Of a DNA stretch of 64,000 nucleotides, positions 26,728 through 34,560 are shown in pieces (within the stretch, counting starts at the first letter, position 1; each line of letters begins with the position of its first letter). The position numbers and the translations under genes were made by a program. The notes beneath the pieces are model-generated. The model saw nothing but the letters and a program-made list of their open reading frames with translations. It was not told the origin of the DNA and did not search any database. The stretch covers positions 496,001 through 560,000 of the forward strand of contig NZ_AQXT01000002.1 of assembly GCF_000376805.1 (NCBI RefSeq). The letters run 5' to 3'. The DNA comes from Henriciella marina DSM 19595 (GTDB lineage Bacteria > Pseudomonadota > Alphaproteobacteria > Caulobacterales > Hyphomonadaceae).

Positions 26728-27054
26728 ATGTCGAGAAAAACAAGAACCGCGCTTTATGCAGGCTGCGCCTTCATCCTGATGGTGCTGCTGATCCTCTCCA
26801 TGGCCTGGTATAATGGTGTGAACCCGTTGCATCCGCGCACGCGGACGTACTGGCTCGCTGCGATTGTGGCCGCGCTCTACATCTCTCTTCGCGGCGCGAT
26901 TTTTGTCGAGCGGATCCAGTTTCGCCGCGCGCAGAAGGCCGACGATGCCGAGGTCCCGAGCCGTCTCAGCGCGAATGTCAAAGACCGGATGGCGGCCCGC
27001 AAGGCGCGCGTGGCGGCCGCTCAGAAAAAAACCGAGCAGGACAAAAACGCTTAA
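26728..27054 (+). CDS. small membrane protein, uncharacterised
   Basis: A 108-residue protein with two hydrophobic helices (about 8-27 and 42-60) and a basic, Ala/Lys-rich cytoplasmic tail (about 60-108). The ATG at 26728 has GGAG seven bases upstream, which favours it over the in-frame ATG at 26716. It lies between gatA and gatB. Similar small genes occur between gat genes in other Alphaproteobacteria, as far as I recall; the function is unknown. Confidence 0.7.
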   Translation: MSRKTRTALYAGCAFILMVLLILSMAWYNGVNPLHPRTRTYWLAAIVAALYISLRGAIFVERIQFRRAQKADDAEVPSRLSANVKDRMAARKARVAAAQKKTEQDKNA

Positions 27055-27147
27055 GCGCTGCAGGGCAGAGAGCCGCCGCTATGGCAAGGCCCTGCGAGCT
27101 ATGCTTAAACGCGCCCCTGACACTTATCTTGAATCGGGAATGACAAC

Positions 27148-28659
27148 ATGTCCGAGCGGCCGACCTATACGCTGAAAGGCGACACCGGAGACTGGGAAAT
27201 TGTGATGGGCCTTGAGGTCCATGCGCAGGTCGCGTCCGAGGCGAAGCTGTTTTCTGGTGCGTCTACTGAATTCGGCGCTGACCCCAATTGCAATGTGTCG
27301 CTGGTCGATGCGGCAATGCCGGGCATGCTGCCTGTCATCAACCGGAAATGCGTCGAGCAGGCAGTGCGCACAGGGCTCGGCCTCAAGGCGCAGATCAACA
27401 AATGGTCGCGCTTTGATCGCAAGAATTATTTCTATCCCGACCTGCCGCAGGGCTATCAGATCAGCCAGTTCGAATTTCCGATCGTGGGCGAGGGCGAAAT
27501 TGAGGTTGATGTCGAGCCGGCGCATGGCGACCCAGCCTATTCCTTCCCTGTACGGATAGAGCGGCTTCACCTGGAGCAGGATGCCGGCAAGTCGATCCAC
27601 GATATGGACCCGACGGCGACCTATGTCGACCTTAACCGGTCCGGCGTCGCGCTGATGGAAATCGTGTCAAAGCCGGACATAAGAACCCCATTGGAAGCAG
27701 CGGCTTACGTCAAGAAACTCAAGTCCATCGTTGTCGCGCTGGGGACGTGCGACGGCGACATGGAGAAGGGCAATCTGCGTGCGGACGTTAATGTTTCCGT
27801 GTGCAAGCCTGGCGGCTATGAGAAGTTTCGCGAGACCGGCGACTTCAGCCATCTCGGCACACGTTGCGAGATCAAGAACATGAACTCGTTCCGTTTTATC
27901 CAGGCGGCGATCGAGTATGAGGCCCGCCGCCAGATTGAGCGGATCGAGGGCGGCGCCAAGGTTGATCAGGAGACGCGGCTTTACGATCCGGACAAGGGGG
28001 AAACCCGGTCGATGCGCTCAAAGGAAGATGCGCACGATTATCGCTATTTCCCTGATCCTGACTTGTTGCCATTGGAGATCGATGATCTCTTTATACAGAA
28101 TATCAGCGAGAGCCTGCCTGAGCTGCCGGACGAAAAACGCGCACGGTTCGAGAGTGAGTATGGCCTGTCGCGTTATGATGCTGGCGTCCTGACGGCTGAC
28201 AGCGAGCGCGCCGAATTCTTCGAGGCGGTCGCGAAGGGGCGTGATGCCAAGCTTGCGGCGAACTGGGTCAGCCAGGAGCTGTTCGGTTACCTCAACCGTG
28301 AGGATCTCGAGCTGGCTGACAGTCCTGTATCGGCGGCTCAGCTTGGCGCCCTTGTGGACCTCATTTCGGATGACACGATTTCCGGCAAGATTGCCAAGGA
28401 CGTCTTCGCACGCATGATTGATGGTGAGGGCGATCCGGGTGATATCGTCGAGAAGCATGGCCTGAAGCAGGTCACCGATACCGGCGCGATCGAAGCCATC
28501 GTGGATCAGATCATCGCCGACAATCCAGAGCAGGCGGCCTCGGTGAAGGAAAAGCCGAAAGCCATGGGCTGGTTTGTCGGGCAGGTCATGAAAGCGTCGG
28601 GCGGCAAGGCCAATCCGGGCGCTGTGAACCAGATCCTCAAGCAGAAGCTCGGGCTTTAA
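27148..28659 (+). CDS. gatB: Asp/Glu-tRNA(Asn/Gln) amidotransferase subunit B
   Basis: Kinase/amidotransferase subunit that activates the Glu or Asp on the tRNA and transfers ammonia. The 503 residues include [19 protein letters not shown]-type [20 protein letters not shown] and the C-terminal YqeY-like tail (about 350-503) ending [13 protein letters not shown]. With gatC and gatA this gives a complete GatCAB; no glnS or asnS is visible in the window. Confidence 0.97.
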   Translation: MSERPTYTLKGDTGDWEIVMGLEVHAQVASEAKLFSGASTEFGADPNCNVSLVDAAMPGMLPVINRKCVEQAVRTGLGLKAQINKWSRFDRKNYFYPDLPQGYQISQFEFPIVGEGEIEVDVEPAHGDPAYSFPVRIERLHLEQDAGKSIHDMDPTATYVDLNRSGVALMEIVSKPDIRTPLEAAAYVKKLKSIVVALGTCDGDMEKGNLRADVNVSVCKPGGYEKFRETGDFSHLGTRCEIKNMNSFRFIQAAIEYEARRQIERIEGGAKVDQETRLYDPDKGETRSMRSKEDAHDYRYFPDPDLLPLEIDDLFIQNISESLPELPDEKRARFESEYGLSRYDAGVLTADSERAEFFEAVAKGRDAKLAANWVSQELFGYLNREDLELADSPVSAAQLGALVDLISDDTISGKIAKDVFARMIDGEGDPGDIVEKHGLKQVTDTGAIEAIVDQIIADNPEQAASVKEKPKAMGWFVGQVMKASGGKANPGAVNQILKQKLGL

Positions 28660-28682
28660 GCCTCGGTCGCGACCTTCAAAGC

Positions 28683-29117
28683 CTAGAGATAAGCAGCAAT
28701 CTTGTCGGCGAGCGCCTGAAGCTCTTCAGTATCGGTGGGCGTCCCGCTGGCATGCGCGCGGCCTGTGTCACCTTCTCGTACGGGTAAAATGTGGAAGTGC
28801 AGGTGGTAGACCGTCTGTCCGGCTGGCGCGCCGTTGAACTGGATGATCCGTAGTCCTTCTGGCTTCAGCGCTTTCTCGACAGCCTGGGCGACGGTCTGGA
28901 CGCGCTCCATATAAGGGCCGATCTTCTTTGGCTTCAGCTCAAGAAAGTTGCGTGCCTTCACGTCTTTCGGGATGACGAGCGTATGACCCTCGGCTTGCGG
29001 GAAGATGTCCATGAAGGCGAGGGCGACATCATCCTCGAAGACCTTCACGCAGGGCATCTCGCCCCGTAGCATCTTCGCGAAAATATTGTCTTTATCGTAG
29101 GTGCCGTGGAGGGTCAT
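28683..29117 (-). CDS. HIT family protein
   Basis: Histidine-triad nucleotide hydrolase or transferase, 144 residues. The triad is in VYHLHFHILP (His105, His107, His109), preceded by IIQFNG. Members act on adenosine phosphoramidates and related compounds; the specific substrate is unknown. It overlaps the upstream DUF2007-like gene by 4 bases and closes the ridA-to-HIT operon. It converges with gatB, 23 bases away. Confidence 0.92.
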   Translation of the reverse strand: MTLHGTYDKDNIFAKMLRGEMPCVKVFEDDVALAFMDIFPQAEGHTLVIPKDVKARNFLELKPKKIGPYMERVQTVAQAVEKALKPEGLRIIQFNGAPAGQTVYHLHFHILPVREGDTGRAHASGTPTDTEELQALADKIAAYL

Positions 29118-29689
29118 GGGGCCTCATCTCTGGTGTCTGTCCTTGGCTTTATCAGCCGGTCGGCCACGAAGACAAGGATGATCACAATAACAAACAGGAA
29201 GCCTTCAATGTTCCAGCCGCTCATTGAAATCGGGTTCCAGCTTCCGGCAGATACTTCGGGTGTCCAGTCTCGCTCGATAGCCGGGGCCTTCGATATGAAC
29301 CAGTGGCTTGGCAGGACAGCATCCAGAAACTTCAGGAGCACGTAGAAGAAACACACCCACAGGAAGAGCGCGACCTGAAACTGGTGCAGGATCATGTACC
29401 AGAGAGCTATCACGCCATAGCGCTGCGGTGTTTCATAAGCGCCGAATTTCTCTTCGAGCAGGTCAGCGCCATCCTGGGCGCTCCTCCTGATCACATCATG
29501 CGCGGTCTCGACCTCGGTGGATGGGACGGCGACGCGGGCACCTCCAAGACCGGGAATGAGCAACCAGTCATTCGATGCGTGGTGGTAGTTTTCGACAATG
29601 GCGTGGATGCCGTTGGCTTCCAGCAAACCCTTACAGACAAGGGCCTCCTGGAGTGTTGCGCAGCGTCGAATGGTGACGAGGGAAGTCAT
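29114..29689 (-). CDS. DUF2007-like membrane protein, copy B
   Basis: A 191-residue protein. The N-terminal 70 residues resemble the DUF2007 domain (VTIRRCATLQEALVCKGLLE; NGIHAIVEN), followed by two or three hydrophobic helices (about 108-130 and 162-182). It is a paralogue of the preceding gene, sharing SLVTIRRCATLxEAL and ENYHHA-type motifs. Its ATG at 29689 overlaps the upstream stop (TGATG), indicating translational coupling. The frame opens to 29902, but that part lies within copy A. Function unknown. Confidence 0.8.
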   Translation of the reverse strand: MTSLVTIRRCATLQEALVCKGLLEANGIHAIVENYHHASNDWLLIPGLGGARVAVPSTEVETAHDVIRRSAQDGADLLEEKFGAYETPQRYGVIALWYMILHQFQVALFLWVCFFYVLLKFLDAVLPSHWFISKAPAIERDWTPEVSAGSWNPISMSGWNIEGFLFVIVIILVFVADRLIKPRTDTRDEAP

Positions 29690-30318
29690 CAGCGAGACCG
29701 CCGTCGCTCTGACAGACGCCGGGAGCTTCGTGCGAAAACCAATCCGAAGAGATAGAGCAGACCGAAATAAGAGAGCTGGATGCCGATCAATACAAAAACT
29801 AGCCACCAAGCGTGAGGCTCCTGGCGGAAAACTGAAAACTCTACGCTGGTCATGCTGTAGGAAAGATTGTCGTACGAAAAGCAGGAATAGCCATACGGGC
29901 ACGCATTCGTAATATCGGACAGTCTGGGAGTTTCAGGTACAAGTCGGGCCGGTATGAGCAGCTCCAAAATCGCCACCAGCAGACTGTATAGAAGCCACGG
30001 TATTCCGAGAATTGACGCCCAGAAGAGCCAGACTGGCCCTTTGCTTACAGGCGCTGGCGATTCGTAGGCGCCATAGAGCGTTTCAAATTCTTGCGTGTCT
30101 GTGGACACCGCATCAACCATTGCCTGCTTTGCGGCCTCGACATCGCTCGCCGGCACCGAAACGCCGATGCCGTTCAGCGCAGGCACGATCAGCCAGTTCA
30201 CGGCAGCGTGGTGATAATTGTCGAGACTAGCTTCAATTCCTCGAGATTGAAGGAATGAGACGTCGATCAGCGCTTCGGGCAAAGTGGCACAGCGCCGTAT
30301 CGTGACAAGCGAACTCAT
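29689..30318 (-). CDS. DUF2007-like membrane protein, copy A
   Basis: A 209-residue protein with an N-terminal DUF2007-like domain (SLVTIRRCATLPEALIDV, DNYHHA) and a hydrophobic C-terminal half (helices about 95-117 and 173-195). Two extra cysteines lie in a loop (ACPYGYSCFSY). It overlaps the GNAT gene by 4 bases and copy B by 1 base. The pair looks like a tandem duplication inside an operon whose other members are soluble enzymes. Function unknown. Confidence 0.8.
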   Translation of the reverse strand: MSSLVTIRRCATLPEALIDVSFLQSRGIEASLDNYHHAAVNWLIVPALNGIGVSVPASDVEAAKQAMVDAVSTDTQEFETLYGAYESPAPVSKGPVWLFWASILGIPWLLYSLLVAILELLIPARLVPETPRLSDITNACPYGYSCFSYDNLSYSMTSVEFSVFRQEPHAWWLVFVLIGIQLSYFGLLYLFGLVFARSSRRLSERRRSR

Positions 30319-31478
30319 CCGTCTTTCTTAAAGGGGGTTCGCTCACGTAGAAAGTTGGATTCTCGTTCAACCATCTGTCTCTCGCGGTCGAGATATTCTT
30401 CTACCGCACCTGCGAGGCCCTCATGGGCGATCCAGTGGGCGGAGTAGGTGGTTTCGGGCACGTAGCCGCGCGCGAGCTTATGTCCGCCTTGCGCGCCTGC
30501 CTCGACCGTCTTTAGGCCGCGCGAGATGGCAAAATCGATCGCCTGATAATAGCAGGTCTCGAAGTGGAGCATTGGCCGGGGAGAGACCGTGCCCCAGTAA
30601 CGACCGAGCAGTCTGTCGCCGCCAATCATGTTGAGGGCGCCGGCAATCGGGTGACCGTCTTCTTCGGCAAAGATAAGCAGAATGTCGTCTGCCAGCCGCT
30701 CGCCCAGCAGGGAAAAGCTCGCACGGTTGAGATAGGGCGTGCCCCATTTGCGCGCGCCCGTGTCCATGTAGAATTCGTAGAAGACATCCCAGTGATCCTC
30801 GGTGATCTCATTCCCGGTAATATGACTGAATGTCAGGCCTTCCTGTGCCTTATGCCGTTCCTTGCGGAGGTTCTTGCGTTTTGCGGAGGAGAGCACCGCC
30901 AGAAAGTCATCGAAGCTCTCATAGCCATCATTGTGCCAGTGGAACTGCTGGTCGGTCCGCACCAGCAGACCGGCGGCTTCCAGCCTCAGCGCGTCTTCGC
31001 CGGTGAGGAAATTGATGTGGAGCGAAGAGATGTCGTTATCGGCGGCGATCTTTACCGCCGCGCCGAGAAGCGCATCTGAGATCTGCGTCGCATCCGGCCC
31101 AGGGCGCACAAGGCGGCGGCGTCCCGTGACGGGCGTGAAGGGAACGGCAGAGAGAAGTTTTGGATAATAGTGGCCGCCAGCGCGCTCATAAGCGTCTGCC
31201 CAGCTATGGTCGAAGACAAACTCACCCTGGGAATGGGATTTGAGATAAAGTGGCATCGCGCCGCAAAGGCCCTGCCCGGCCTTTTCCACGATGATGTGAT
31301 GCGGGGCCCAGCCGGTCTCGGGAGAGGCCACGCCGCTTTCTTCCATGGCCTGAAGGAATTGCCAGCTCAGGAAGGGGTCGTAGCTCTCGCTGCCCGGGTT
31401 TGCGACCGCATTCCAGTCGCTGGCATCGATCTCATCGAGGCTTTTGACCAGTCTGACCTCAAGGCGCGCATCATCCAT
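30315..31478 (-). CDS. GNAT/FemAB-like peptidoglycan-related acyltransferase (DUF482)
   Basis: A 387-residue protein of the DUF482 family, a FemAB-like double-GNAT fold. Landmarks are WNAV..PFLSWQFLQAMEESGV, MPLYLKSHSQGEFVFDHSWADAYERAG, YYPKLLSAVPFTPVTGRR and the C-terminal LGRYWG with FETCYYQAIDFAI. The enzymatic substrate is not established; some relatives add amino acids to peptidoglycan. It lies 15 bases after the GDPD gene and overlaps the DUF2007-like copy A by 4 bases. Confidence 0.85.
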   Translation of the reverse strand: MDDARLEVRLVKSLDEIDASDWNAVANPGSESYDPFLSWQFLQAMEESGVASPETGWAPHHIIVEKAGQGLCGAMPLYLKSHSQGEFVFDHSWADAYERAGGHYYPKLLSAVPFTPVTGRRRLVRPGPDATQISDALLGAAVKIAADNDISSLHINFLTGEDALRLEAAGLLVRTDQQFHWHNDGYESFDDFLAVLSSAKRKNLRKERHKAQEGLTFSHITGNEITEDHWDVFYEFYMDTGARKWGTPYLNRASFSLLGERLADDILLIFAEEDGHPIAGALNMIGGDRLLGRYWGTVSPRPMLHFETCYYQAIDFAISRGLKTVEAGAQGGHKLARGYVPETTYSAHWIAHEGLAGAVEEYLDRERQMVERESNFLRERTPFKKDG

Positions 31479-31493
31479 GCGAGGGAAGCTAAG

Positions 31494-32219
31494 TCATGCC
31501 TTCGGTCTGACAAAGGCCGGATCAAACCCTTCGAAGATCTGCGCGATTGGAAGCTGGTTGAGTTCCTGCGCACGGTCAGCACTGTCGACCGTCCAGACGG
31601 CAACGGGAAGACCATAGTCTGTCGATGTGATCTGCGCCTCTTGGGCATCGGACCAGTGGGCGGCAATGAAGTCGGGCATCAGGGCGGCAGATGTACTCAC
31701 AAGAGCCTGAAGTGTGATGTCCTGCGACATGCGGCTTGGCAGGATAAGGGCACCTTTCATCAAGCTGGACGGCATGGCCGAGACCGCGCGGCGGCTGAAG
31801 CTCATCAGGGCAGCGCGGCCGTCAAAGGCATCGACCTGTTCGGAGACGAGTTTGGTGAAACCCTCGGCATCGGTCTCGCCATCGATCTTCAGCTCGATCA
31901 GAAGGGGGCTGTCCGATGTCCACGCTTCAAGGAGCTGGGCGAGCGTGACCAGTGTGCCATTGCCCTTGAGCGGCAGCTTGGTCAGCTCTTCTGCCGAATG
32001 TCTCGATACGAAACCGTCAATCTCCGTCATCCGGTCGAGGATGGAATCATGAAAGACAATAGGGGTCCCACATGCGGCAGGGCGAACATCGATCTCAGCG
32101 CCCAAGCCGTCGCCGCTCGCCGCCAGGATAGCCTCCAGGCTGTTTTCGGGAAAGGTTTCGGCGGACCAGAGCCCGCGGTGTGCATAATTAAAATCGAGCA
32201 GATTGAAACGTTCGGCCAA
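31494..32219 (-). CDS. glycerophosphodiester phosphodiesterase family protein
   Basis: TIM-barrel phosphodiesterase that releases glycerol 3-phosphate from glycerophosphodiesters. The signatures AHRGLWSAETFPENSLEAI, AEIDVRP and FHDSILDRMT cover the catalytic acid/His residues, and WTVDSADRAQEL is near the C-terminus. It has 241 residues. I place the start at the TTG at 32219 with GAGG upstream, 8 bases after the ridA stop; longer frames run into ridA. No signal peptide is present, so it is probably cytoplasmic. Confidence 0.88.
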   Translation of the reverse strand: MAERFNLLDFNYAHRGLWSAETFPENSLEAILAASGDGLGAEIDVRPAACGTPIVFHDSILDRMTEIDGFVSRHSAEELTKLPLKGNGTLVTLAQLLEAWTSDSPLLIELKIDGETDAEGFTKLVSEQVDAFDGRAALMSFSRRAVSAMPSSLMKGALILPSRMSQDITLQALVSTSAALMPDFIAAHWSDAQEAQITSTDYGLPVAVWTVDSADRAQELNQLPIAQIFEGFDPAFVRPKA

Positions 32220-32227
32220 AACAGTCC

Positions 32228-32689
32228 TCAGTTCGCGATTTCGAAGATGCCATCTACTTCGACAGCAACGCCAAGTGGCAGCGTCGGACAAGCCACGGCA
32301 GAGCGCGCATGGCGGCCTGCCTCACCAAAGACCTCGACCATCAGGTCAGAGCATCCATTGATGACCTGCGGGATGTCGATGAAGAGCGGATGGGCGTTTA
32401 CAAAGCCGCCGAGTTTGACCACGTGGCTGATGCGGGAAAGATCACCGACTGCGGCCTTGCACTGGGCGATCAGATTGATACCGCAGCGTTTCGCAGCCTG
32501 TTGGCCAGCTGGCAGGTCCATCGTCTCGCCGAGGCGCCCGGTCACCAGACCATCTGGCGTGGAGCTGACCTGGCCAGACACGTATAGGTGCTGGCCGGAG
32601 ATCACGAAGGGCACATAATTCGCCACTGCCTTCATCGGCTCTGGAAGGGTAATGCCAAGACTGACCAGGCGGGCTTCGGGGGTGCTCAT
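32228..32689 (-). CDS. RidA family protein (YjgF/YER057c)
   Basis: Trimeric deaminase-fold protein; RidA itself hydrolyses reactive enamine/imine intermediates. The 153 residues include LYVSGQVSS, GRLGETMDL, GDLSRISHVVKLGGFV, and the C-terminal HARSAVACPTLPLGVAVEV, where the conserved Arg is present. The start is the ATG at 32689 (MSTPEARL), 9 bases before the GDPD start. It heads the ridA-GDPD-GNAT-HIT operon, and follows dinB by 72 bases. Confidence 0.88.
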   Translation of the reverse strand: MSTPEARLVSLGITLPEPMKAVANYVPFVISGQHLYVSGQVSSTPDGLVTGRLGETMDLPAGQQAAKRCGINLIAQCKAAVGDLSRISHVVKLGGFVNAHPLFIDIPQVINGCSDLMVEVFGEAGRHARSAVACPTLPLGVAVEVDGIFEIAN

Positions 32690-32761
32690 TGCGGGGAGGC
32701 TCCGATGGTTATCTGTACGCCCCCTCTTAGACATATGCCCGCGCCCCCGGCAAGGCGCGCT

Positions 32762-34042
32762 TCAGTCAGAGGTGCGCTTTCGATGCTCGGAGCGCATGGC
32801 CCGGCCGGTCTGGACGGCCTGTTCACCGAATTTGCCGCGGGCGCGGTCGACGGCACGCTCAGCCGCCGCCCGCTTGGCGATTGATGGATCAATCAGGTCG
32901 ACATGGTCGATGCCGGCGGGATGAAGGTCGGAAATGCCAATGCCGATGAGACGGAAGGATGTTGCCCCGGCAGTTTCCCGGCGAAGTAGCGGCTTCGTCG
33001 TCCTGAACAGGGTCTGCGCAAGCTGGGTTGGTTCGGACAGCGTGACGCTGCGGGTCAGGCTGCGGAATGTCTTGGTCTTGAGCTTCAGTGTGACGACATA
33101 GCCGGCGACCCCATGCGCCTTCGCGCGGGTCGCGGTCTCTTCGCAGACCGTCCACAGCCTGTCTTCCAGCGTCATCGGGTCTGAGATGTCCGTGTTGAAC
33201 GTGCGTTCGGAGGAGACCGATTTACGGTCCCTGTCTGGCGAGACACGGCGATGATCGATGCCGTGGGCACGGTCCCAGAGGTGCTGGCCGCTTTCGCCAT
33301 ATCTGCGCATCATGTCGATGCGGCCGATGGCCTGAATATCACCGATCAGGTTATAGCCATCCTGCGCAAGGCGTCTGGCGAAGGCTGGCCCAACCCCGTG
33401 AACGGCGCTGACCGGAAGCGGGCCCAATATCGCAGCGACATCAGTTTTTGCGACAACGGCAAAGCCGCGCGGCTTGTCCATCTCGCTTGCCATCTTGGCG
33501 AGGAAGCGGTTTTCTGAAAGTCCGATCGAAATCGTGATTTTGAGATCCCGTTCGATGTCGCGCGCCAGCGTCGCCAGCAGCGAGGCAGGGGAATGGGCGT
33601 GCAGGCGTCCGGTGCCGGAAAGGTCGATATAGCCCTCATCGATGCTCACCATCTGGACCAGCGGACTGAGCGCCTCCATCTTTGCTCTGATCTCGCGGGA
33701 GGCCGCCGAGTATTTTCTGAAATCGGGCTTGACGACGACGGCTTTAGGACAGGCCTTCAACGCCTTGAACATCGGCATGGCAGAGCGCACGCCGTCGAGC
33801 CGTGCGATATAGCAGCATGTCGCAACCACGCCGCGCTGTCCGCCGCCGACAATGACCGGGCGGTCTCGAAGTTCGGGATTGTCACGTTTCTCTATTGCAG
33901 CGTAGAAAGCATCGCAGTCGATGTGGGCAACGCTCAAGTCTTTCAGCTGGTCGTGCCAGATCGTCCGGCCGCTATTGCAGACCGGGCAAATCTCGACTTT
34001 TTCGGGCTGGACCGATGAACAGTCACGGCAGAGCGACGCCAT
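32762..34042 (-). CDS. dinB: DNA polymerase IV with N-terminal zinc ribbon
   Basis: Error-prone Y-family polymerase for translesion synthesis. The catalytic acids are Asp42 and Asp44 (AHIDCDAFY) and the SIDEGYIDL motif; finger, palm, thumb and little-finger regions are all present. A Cys5-X2-Cys8...Cys19-X2-Cys22 zinc ribbon precedes the polymerase, as in some alphaproteobacterial DinB proteins. The start is the ATG at 34042, because an upstream ATG at 34057 overlaps the SOS box at 34047-34061. That gives 426 residues. It is divergent from divK. Confidence 0.95.
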   Translation of the reverse strand: MASLCRDCSSVQPEKVEICPVCNSGRTIWHDQLKDLSVAHIDCDAFYAAIEKRDNPELRDRPVIVGGGQRGVVATCCYIARLDGVRSAMPMFKALKACPKAVVVKPDFRKYSAASREIRAKMEALSPLVQMVSIDEGYIDLSGTGRLHAHSPASLLATLARDIERDLKITISIGLSENRFLAKMASEMDKPRGFAVVAKTDVAAILGPLPVSAVHGVGPAFARRLAQDGYNLIGDIQAIGRIDMMRRYGESGQHLWDRAHGIDHRRVSPDRDRKSVSSERTFNTDISDPMTLEDRLWTVCEETATRAKAHGVAGYVVTLKLKTKTFRSLTRSVTLSEPTQLAQTLFRTTKPLLRRETAGATSFRLIGIGISDLHPAGIDHVDLIDPSIAKRAAAERAVDRARGKFGEQAVQTGRAMRSEHRKRTSD

Positions 34043-34046
34043 ATAT

Positions 34047-34061
34047 GTTCTTCTCATGTTC
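34047..34061 (-). promoter_or_regulatory. LexA (SOS) box, GTTC-N7-GTTC
   Basis: GTTC (34047-34050), seven bases, GTTC (34058-34061) is the exact direct-repeat operator of alphaproteobacterial LexA. It begins 5 bases upstream of the dinB ATG at 34042 and overlaps its ribosome site, so bound LexA would block dinB expression. It is the only such exact match I saw in the window. Confidence 0.8.
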
Positions 34062-34167
34062 CGTCAGCGCCGACAAGTTCGGCACGTGAATTAAAACATA
34101 GATTAAGACTCTTATGAGTAGGGTATCGGCTGATGAAGTATAACCTTTGAAGGGTGAAGCAGGCGAT

Positions 34168-34560
34168 ATGACGTCAGGCGCTCGCAAAAAAGTTCTCGTT
34201 GTCGAGGACAACGAACTGAACATGCGCTTGTTCTGCGACCTGCTGGATGCGTTCGGCTTCGACACGCTGCAGTGCCGCGATGGCGCCCGTGCGGTCGAGC
34301 TAGCCCGTGAGCATCAGCCCGCACTCATCGTGATGGATATCCAGCTGCCGGACGTCTCCGGCCTCGATATCACGCGATGGATCAAGGACGACGAATCAAT
34401 CCGCGACATTCCGGTTCTTGCTGTCACGGCATTTGCGATGCGCGCAGACGAAAAGCTTGTGCGCGAGGCAGGCTGTGAGGCCTATCTCTCCAAGCCGATC
34501 CAGATGAGGTCCTTCCGATCGACGGTTGAGGGGCTTATTGCCGACAGGCAGGCCGCATGA
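34168..34560 (+). CDS. divK: single-domain response regulator DivK
   Basis: Cell-cycle response regulator that controls the DivJ/PleC/CckA kinases in Caulobacter relatives. It has 130 residues and only a receiver domain: acidic pocket E13-D14, phosphoacceptor Asp57 (IVMDIQLPD), Thr87 and Lys109. The frame opens at 34147; the ATG at 34168 follows AGGCGAT. It is followed by pleD with a 4-base overlap (ATGA), the arrangement found in many Alphaproteobacteria. It is divergent from dinB. Confidence 0.95.
   Translation: MTSGARKKVLVVEDNELNMRLFCDLLDAFGFDTLQCRDGARAVELAREHQPALIVMDIQLPDVSGLDITRWIKDDESIRDIPVLAVTAFAMRADEKLVREAGCEAYLSKPIQMRSFRSTVEGLIADRQAA

Noticed and set aside
31170-32618. A plus-strand frame of 482 residues across GNAT, GDPD and ridA
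   Set aside because: It is antisense to three genes with clear family motifs and has no domain of its own.
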